A DNA stretch of 6,151 nt from Clostridiales bacterium (GTDB taxonomy: Bacteria > Bacillota > Clostridia > Lachnospirales > WRAX01), in contig JAISVU010000393.1 of the NCBI GenBank assembly GCA_031271375.1, positions 1 to 6,151 of the forward strand. The letters run 5' to 3'. This document shows positions 6,089-6,151 of this stretch, in pieces. Positions within the stretch are counted from its first letter, which is position 1. The number at the start of each line of letters is the position of its first letter. The notes under the pieces are model-generated. The model was not told the origin of the DNA. It did not search any database and saw only the letters and a program-made list of their open reading frames with translations. The position numbers were made by a program, and so were the translations under genes.

Positions 6089-6101
6089 CAAGCCTGCCGC
6101 C
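6089..6101 (-). repeat. Right arm of 13-bp inverted repeat around the toxin
   Basis: On the minus strand this reads GGCGGCAGGCTTG, identical to the plus strand at 5918-5930, and immediately precedes the hairpin that masks the toxin ribosome site. A toxin transcript reading through the terminator could pair its two ends through these arms. Confidence 0.75.
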
Positions 6102-6124
6102 CTTCACGTCACATGCCTGTGTTT

Positions 6125-6130
6125 ATTCTA
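6125..6130 (-). promoter_or_regulatory. Candidate -10 box of the toxin gene
   Basis: Read on the minus strand this is TAGAAT (five of six consensus), directly preceded by TG. Transcription would begin near 6118 and give a leader of about 56 bases. With 17-base spacing the -35 box would straddle the right edge of the window (visible part GCAA), so it cannot be judged. Confidence 0.45.
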
Positions 6131-6151
6131 CACTATTCGTCACATAATTGC

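Noticed and set aside
1..6151. CRISPR array, tRNA, rRNA, insertion sequence ends or riboswitch
   Set aside because: No regular repeat-spacer pattern, cloverleaf, transposase or long conserved leader was seen by eye.

Overview
The window reads as chromosomal DNA of a spore-former-type Bacillota, most likely class Clostridia with moderate GC (about half G+C by eye). This is inference from gene content: a CPBP protease, an AI-2E family permease, an HD-GYP enzyme, strong AGGAG ribosome sites, GTG starts and a Bacillota-type holin-like type I toxin. No rRNA, tRNA or species marker is present, so I do not name a genus.

Layout. Positions 1-3052 hold a leftward run of three genes: an AI-2E family permease (1775-3052), a CPBP intramembrane protease overlapping its end (924-1781), and a gene running off the left edge (1-886). 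The last is open for 295 codons and has a regular repeat of about 45 residues that looks like a beta-propeller. Positions 3053-3191 are a divergent promoter region with two tandem extended -10 boxes facing right and one extended -10 box facing left. Positions 3192-5770 hold a tight rightward operon: an HD-GYP c-di-GMP phosphodiesterase, a GAF-PAS sensor with no output domain, and a GNAT acetyltransferase whose start codon overlaps the sensor's stop.

Positions 5771-6151 contain no long gene but are densely organised. I read them as a compact type I toxin-antitoxin locus. A 27-codon hydrophobic peptide of the holin-like toxin type (5979-6062, minus) has its ribosome site inside a hairpin. A convergent RNA starts from three perfect TATAAT boxes spaced 9 bp apart. 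The two transcripts meet at a shared two-way terminator (5947-5982) that contains the toxin stop codon. An orphan AGGAGG just after the GNAT gene suggests that the sensory operon once continued and was cut at this point.

How the parts may work together: the rightward operon suggests a sensory input (GAF and PAS) co-expressed with c-di-GMP breakdown and an acetyl transfer step, but no direct link is visible. The leftward genes are all membrane-associated or unknown. The toxin locus is a self-contained module.
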